Positions 59,131-64,000 of a DNA stretch of 64,000 nt are shown piece by piece; the stretch's first letter is position 1, and each line of letters opens with the position of its first letter. The DNA is from Heterohyrax brucei (lineage: Eukaryota > Chordata > Mammalia > Hyracoidea > Procaviidae). The stretch spans positions 55,984,333-56,048,332 of the forward strand of contig CM053141.1 in the NCBI GenBank assembly GCA_028571685.1, read 5' to 3'. A program made the translations under genes and the position numbers. Below the pieces are notes generated by a model. The model was not told where the DNA came from and did not search any database. It saw only the letters and a list, made by a program, of their open reading frames with translations.

Positions 59131-59320
59131 AACCAAACTAGTTGCCTTGGAAAAGACTCCAACTCATGGTGACCTCACATGTGTCAGATGACAACTTACC
59201 TTCCTAGGATTGTCAATGGCTGATTTTTTGAAAGTAGAATGCCAGGCCTTTCTTGGGTGGACTCAAATCCCCACTCTTTCAGTTAGCAGCCAAGTATGCT
59301 AACCACTGGTGCCGCCCAGG
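59131..59320 (-). mobile_element. AfroSINE, type II variant
   Basis: 'aaagactccaactcatggtg', 'tcaatggctgattttttgaa', 'gggtggactcaaatccccac', 'agttagcagccaagtatgct'. Confidence 0.85.
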
Positions 59321-59527
59321 TCAGGCTTACCCTAAATCACTTAGTGTCCTCGCGCTGCTAGTTAACTTTAAGATGCCCTAATTTTGAGTTCTCAGAGTAA
59401 GAGCAAGAGTAAGAGCTGGAGCAAGGAACAACTAATGCTCTGTCTTCAGTTTCTGATCTGCTTCTAGCAAAGACAACCCTTTCTTATAAACCCTTCTTAT
59501 CTTCCAAATGTCCCCAGATGGAATGAG

Positions 59528-59712
59528 CATAGGTGGGCTTAGCAGTGCCTGAGTTGGAGGTGTGAGTCCACCCACATGTTCCTTGGAAGAACTGCCTGGT
59601 GGTCTATTTCCCCCCAAAAAGCACTATTGAAAACCCTATGGAGCACAGTTCTACTCTGACACACATGGGGTCGCAATGAGTCACAGCTGACTCAATTGCA
59701 ACTGGTTATATA
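59528..59712 (+). mobile_element. AfroSINE, type II variant
   Basis: 'gttggaggtgtgagtccacc', 'actattgaaaaccctatgga', 'gacacacatggggtcgcaat', 'tcacagctgactcaattgca'. Confidence 0.88.
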
Positions 59713-59876
59713 TGCATGAATTGTTGTAGATAGACTCAGTGCCGTCATTTATAACAAAGAAGCAAATGAGAATTTTTTTATTTAGAACAGGACAAGATAT
59801 CTCAATTGTACGCTTGTGACATCTCTTCTTGGAACAAACTTTAGAGTCTTTCCAAAAAAGTATATCCTGACTCAAT

Positions 59877-60081
59877 AGGCCCTGGTAGTGTAACAGTTAA
59901 GTGTTCTGCTATTATCAGAAAGGTTGGCAGTTTGTACCCACCCAGTATCTCCATTGTAGAAAGACATGGCAATCTGTTTCTGTAAAGATAACAGCCAGGG
60001 AAACCATACGAGGGAATTCTACTGTGTTCCACAATGCTGTTATGAGTAGGAATCAACTTGATGGCACATAACAACAGCTAC
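59877..60081 (+). mobile_element. AfroSINE, long (type III) variant
   Basis: 'aggccctggtagtgtaacag', 'ggttggcagtttgtacccac', 'tctgtaaagataacagccag', ending 'gatggcacataacaacagct'. The end resembles the RTE tail ('ggcacctaacagcaataacc' at 6847-6866) more than the usual SINE end. Confidence 0.87.
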
Positions 60082-60204
60082 CACCTTTGCGTCATGCTCT
60101 CCAAGAGTGTTCCAAAGCCAGAACAGGGAGAGAAGGGTACAATTTACCTCCTAAGAGAAGGGATTCATTAAATCTATTAAAAAAATATACCTAGTACATA
60201 GAGA

Positions 60205-60362
60205 ATGTACTCATTGCCATCTAGTCAATATTTCAGCACATAGTGACCTGACAGGACAGAGCAGAACTGCCCCATAGAGTTTCCAAGGAGCACTTGGTGG
60301 ATTTTAACTGTTGACCTTTTAGTTAGCAGCTGTAGCACTTAATTGCTACATCACTAGGGTTT
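60205..60362 (-). mobile_element. AfroSINE with 14-bp target duplication
   Basis: CTAGTACATAGAGA (60191-60204) and CTAGTACATAGGGA (60363-60376), 13 of 14 identical. Body 'aggacagagcagaactgccc' to 'gctacatcactagggttt'. Confidence 0.95.
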
Positions 60363-60376
60363 CTAGTACATAGGGA

Positions 60377-62248
60377 GAGTACAGTTTAAATAGCATTCCC
60401 TCATGGGTCTTGAGACCATCAGAAGAAAGCTTCCTTTTTATAGTCAACGATTAACAAAAAACATTCAAATGTGTTAGGACGGCCACTTATGAAGCTCCTC
60501 TGAATATCTTGAGTTTAAGGATCTCTTCTAATAAGAATTGATGCTTTCTTCTAAGTTGCTTAGTTCTGTTTTAGGAGATGCTAGTTGATATAGCATATTC
60601 TCACAACAACATCTGGAGGCTGTTTCTCAAATGTGGGTTAAATAGCTATCCACAATGTCTAACGCTAGATTACGAAGGTTCAAGAGTGTATGTAAATAAT
60701 TGCTGTGTGGGTAGACTACTTTAAGCTTTCACTCTAAATCAGTCAGGATTGGTGACATAATTTCTTTTTCCTTTTACTCTGGTAATTTTTATGAAAGAAA
60801 ATCATTGAGATTTTACCTGGGGTCTAAATAAATATTGCAATTCTGATAGCTATTTAATTAAAGATTTTTCACAGATGTTAATAGAAATGTTTCCCATAAT
60901 CACACATGCATTTAGTTGATCTGAAATTGCTTGTCACAACAGAATCCAGTGAGAAGAGCTGGTTTCACATGTTTACTGCACTTGGCCATGAACACGCCCA
61001 CTGACTACGTAAGGACCAATGCCGGTTTCCTTGGACGCCTGGGAAGCTGACATTTAGCTAAAGAGTTCCCTACTGCCATTCGATGAGAATCAGACATATG
61101 TCACTGCTCATCACCTAGAAGTACTACTTCTTATTGTTTAATTGAAATTCCAGGAAGAACAGCATAAAAATGGAGGAAAAAGAGAGCCTTGGCCACAAAG
61201 AGCGCTTAAATAAACTTAAGAGCAGCGCACAGACAAGAGATTTAAATAAATGTGCACTGAACTCTTACTACCGAACATGTACAACTTTTTCCTACAGTTT
61301 GTAGAAAGACTAGTTTAACAGGAGAAGGCCTTGAAGGATGTCATTAACCCTCCTCTGTCTATTAATAGAATAATGCAGTAGTCAACAGACTTCCAAAAGA
61401 TAAAAGCATCATTCTCTCTAATGTTTCTGGACTCCTGCCCAAAATCCCAGTCATATTTTCATATTTGTCAGCTCAAAGAGACTCTTTTATCATAGCAAAT
61501 AAAAATTAAGTGTTCACACAAGGCTTCAAAGCAAAATTCTTTCAATGATAATGCATAAAGCACAGTATACATCTTTCTTTAGGAAGGTTTACTGCCTCAA
61601 ATTCAATATTCAAACTGGTAACATCACAGAGTTAAAACATACTGGACAATGGCTGCTATGATCCGATTTAAAAAAAATTAGGCTAATTATGCAGAAAAGA
61701 ACTCTCACATGAGTGAATCTAGAGTCCTTTCCCAGAGGTGGCATTTTTCACAAATGTCCTTAATAAAGACATGGAATTGAATAGAGAACAGGGATTTGGG
61801 GGAAAAAAAAGTGAGCATGGATCACATTTAAGATTCCTATAACCATTTGGTAATAACAGAGAGAAGAATTAAATAACCTAATAAACTACTTCAAAAAACT
61901 CAAGTAACAAGAGTCTATTGGATTTTACTGGGTAAATATACTCACATTCTAACAGACTTTCTTGTATTACTTTCCCATTTATCAAAGCAGCTGTTTTCTT
62001 TATGCCCATTCTTGCCTGGCAGCAGAGTCTGTCTGCTCCTTATAGTCACAAACTTATGAGGGATAGAAGTACCATACCTTCTACATTTGTTTGTCAACTG
62101 CATCTCCCTCCTAACCCTTCCCCACCCCCAGCCATAGTTTACTAAGCACTACTACGCTATTTTTTTACATATTGTTGTAAAAAGTTAGCATAGCACCATT
62201 TAGGAAAATACCTTGAGAGGGGAGGGTGTTGTTTGCAAACAAACATAA
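60377..62248. other. Unassigned low-copy DNA
   Basis: About 1.9 kb without any repeat or exon I can name. Confidence 0.35.
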
Positions 62249-62389
62249 AAAGCTATTGCTCAAGTTGCTTCTGACTCATTGCAACATGCTAAGACAGAGT
62301 AAACCGTCCCATAGAGTTTCCAAGGAGTATCTGGTGGATTTAAATTGTGGATCTTCTGGTTAATAGCCAGTTGTAGCTCTTAACAACTA
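62249..62389 (-). mobile_element. AfroSINE, short form
   Basis: 'gttgcttctgactcattgca', 'gagtttccaaggagtatctg', 'tggttaatagccagttgtag'. Confidence 0.9.
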
Positions 62390-62547
62390 TTTGTATATAA
62401 ATACGGTAGTAACAAGCTGTTGACTTCAAATAGCTTTAAATTACTGACAAAAGAGAAAATAAACATCAGCAAAATCCTATTCGGCTATTCGCCTACTGAA
62501 GAGTACAAAGGTAAGCCTGTCCTCTTTAGTGATATCTGCCATGCATC

Positions 62548-62752
62548 AAGGAGTCCTCGGGTGCTACCGTGAAGACACTCAGCTACAACAAAAGGGCTGG
62601 AGGTTTGAGTCCACCCAGACGCACCTCCAAGGAAAGTCCTGATGATCTGCTTCTCCGAAACCAGTCACTGAAAACCTATGGAGCACAGTCCTACTCTGAC
62701 ACACATGAGGTTGCCATGAATTGGAAGTGACTTGAATGCAACTGGGTTGGAC
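62548..62752 (+). mobile_element. AfroSINE, type II variant
   Basis: 'aaggagtcctcgggtgctac', 'ggaggtttgagtccacccag', 'ctgcttctccgaaaccagtc', 'cacacatgaggttgccatga'. Confidence 0.9.
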
Positions 62753-62814
62753 ACCGCACCTCATTCTTCTTGTTTTAATCTAGTCAGTGGAGAATACCAA
62801 GAAAGCAGCTGGAA

Positions 62815-62890
62815 AGCAACATTCACAACCACAGTGTCTGAGACAGTGCCCAGCAGAGAGTAAGCTCTCGGTAACAGGTTGTTGAGACAA
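62815..62890 (+). mobile_element. Possible L2/MIR 3' relic
   Basis: 'gagacagtgcccagcagaga', 'gtaagctctcggtaacaggt', 'tgttgaga' resemble an L2 or MIR end. Confidence 0.4.
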
Positions 62891-62965
62891 AGCCTAGGAA
62901 ACGTGGCTGCATGTTTCCTGGATCCCAGGAAATCAGAGGGTGTGAAAAATGAGCCAACAATAAAA

Positions 62966-63128
62966 CAGAAACAAACAAAAAAAAGAAACCCACTACTGTT
63001 GAGTCAATTCTGACTCACAGCGACCCCTACATGTCAGAGCAGAACTGCCCCATAGTTTCGTGCCTGGCGGATTCGAACTGCTGACCTTTTGACTAGCACA
63101 CATAGCACTTAACTGCTACACCACCAGT
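62966..63128 (-). mobile_element. AfroSINE with 11-bp duplication (first of pair)
   Basis: CAACAATAAAA at 62955-62965 and 63129-63139. Body 'gttgagtcaattctgactca' to 'aactgctacaccaccag'. Confidence 0.94.
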
Positions 63129-63139
63129 CAACAATAAAA

Positions 63140-63302
63140 AAAAAAAAATCCACTACCGTCGAGTCAGGTTCAATGCGTAGTAACTCTAGAGGTTAGAACA
63201 GAACTGCCCCATAGAGAATCCAAGGAGCACCTGGTGGATTTGAACTGCTGACTTTTCAGTTAGCAGACTAGCACTTAACCCACTACACCACCAGGGTTTC
63301 CC
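63140..63302 (-). mobile_element. AfroSINE (second of pair)
   Basis: Begins in the A run that follows the first copy's duplicate. Body 'ctaccgtcgagtcaggttca' to 'ctacaccaccagggtttccc'. Confidence 0.94.
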
Positions 63303-63591
63303 CAGTGAACCCTAGGGCTAATTTATTCATTCTTCCCAGTCATATTCCCCAAAAGCAAACAACAACAACAACAAATCCCAGACAGCTCAGAAATTAACAA
63401 TAATAACTGAAAGGGGTGAGGTGGGGGAGCAGAGAGGAAAACATAAGAAATCTTTCATAAAAGAGTTAGTCTCAGTAAAGACATGTATATACGGACTCTT
63501 AAATAAAACAGTAACTCTTAACAAACATAAACATCTTCATGTCACGCCTCTTTTCTTAGATGTAATTATTGTTACTTTTTTTAAAAAATAG

Positions 63592-63728
63592 CCGTGGAGT
63601 CACTTCCAACTCATAGCAACCCTAAAAGACAGAAAGAATTGCCCCATAGGATTTCCAAGGAGCATGTGGTCTATCCACATATAGCCTTCTGGTCAGGAGC
63701 CATAGCTCTTAACCACTACTCTACCAGC
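63592..63728 (-). mobile_element. AfroSINE, short form
   Basis: 'gtggagtcacttccaactca', 'ataggatttccaaggagcat', 'ggtcaggagccatagctctt'. Confidence 0.92.
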
Positions 63729-63739
63729 TACCATCTAAT

Positions 63740-63905
63740 TTACGATTACACTAGTTTTAGGGCTTCATGTGTTTTTATGCATTTGTGCTCAACAGCTTTA
63801 TGCTGTAGATATGATTTTATCCAATTCAGTTTAGCAGTACTCACAGAGTGGCTAAACAGTTTGCCCAAGGTTGCACAAGTAGAAAGTGGCAAAACCGAGT
63901 TTTAA
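63740..63905 (-). mobile_element. MIR SINE relic
   Basis: 'cagagtggctaaacagtttg', 'cccaaggttgcacaagtaga', 'aagtggcaaaaccgagtttt' give a clear antisense MIR core. Confidence 0.82.
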
Positions 63906-64000
63906 AAGAGATCTGCATTATTCTAAAACCCATTATGCATAACTACTATACCATAGTCTGGCCCAGACTATCAGAGTAGTGGGGGCAATTGCAAAGAGTT

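Noticed and set aside
6493..63728. Genuine tRNA genes at the SINE heads
   Set aside because: A- and B-box-like motifs are present, but the sequences do not fold as complete tRNAs and continue into a common SINE body.
63594..63905. 103-codon plus-strand frame
   Set aside because: It is made from an antisense AfroSINE followed by an antisense MIR relic.

Overview
This window is a stretch of mammalian nuclear DNA with no recognisable host protein-coding exon, and it is made largely of interspersed repeats. The dominant repeat is a tRNA-derived SINE of about 150-200 bp. Its plus-strand form reads roughly 'ccctggtg.c.tagtggttaag', then 'ggcagttcaaatccaccag', then 'tagggtcgctatgagtcagaatc'. I count 39 copies on both strands, about 10% of the window. 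From memory this is the AfroSINE family of Afrotheria. Together with RTE/BovB-type LINE tails and the L1 3'UTR types seen here, it points to an afrotherian, most likely a proboscidean (elephant). Species cannot be fixed from the sequence alone. The lack of operons, the absence of long ORFs, the poly(A)-tailed insertions and the microsatellites all fit an intergenic or deep intronic mammalian locus.

Layout. 1-6035 holds a plus-strand L1 with two 5'UTR tandem monomers, a decayed ORF1, an ORF2 with an internal deletion, and a 3'UTR with poly(A). 6040-6866 is an RTE/BovB 3' end split by a SINE that has an 11-bp target duplication. 6867-10700 is SINE-dotted low-copy DNA with two possible solo-LTR-like pieces. 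10728-17548 is a pile-up of at least five L1 fragments in both orientations. 17550-27430 is mostly unrecognised low-copy DNA with few SINEs, a 52-54 bp minisatellite (22548-22955), a 28-bp A run and a (GT)17 tract. 27439-27803 is a palindromic, non-autonomous mariner-like element. 28000-38870 alternates L1 3' ends, SINEs, an LTR with a nested SINE, L2/MIR relics and a triple nest (SINE in RTE in L1). 38870-42400 is mainly unrecognised. 42403-51150 holds an antisense L1, an LTR split by a SINE, a second mariner remnant and many SINEs. 51161-52008 holds a 70-bp direct duplication. 54910-58690 has SINE-SINE-RTE in series and then a long antisense L1 carrying both a SINE and an LTR. 59130-64000 is SINE-rich.

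No element appears intact enough to move by itself: the L1 frames carry stops, frameshifts and a deletion, and the mariner transposase remnant is frameshifted at its catalytic motif. The elements still document a partnership, because the SINE 3' ends resemble the 3' tail of the RTE element, as expected if RTE machinery copied the SINE. I did not find a new biological system. The most useful leads are the L1 5'UTR monomers, the two rearranged mariner elements, the minisatellite, the 70-bp direct repeat, a 17-bp inverted repeat, and the well-dated nested insertions. Family names are recollected by pattern, not by database search.
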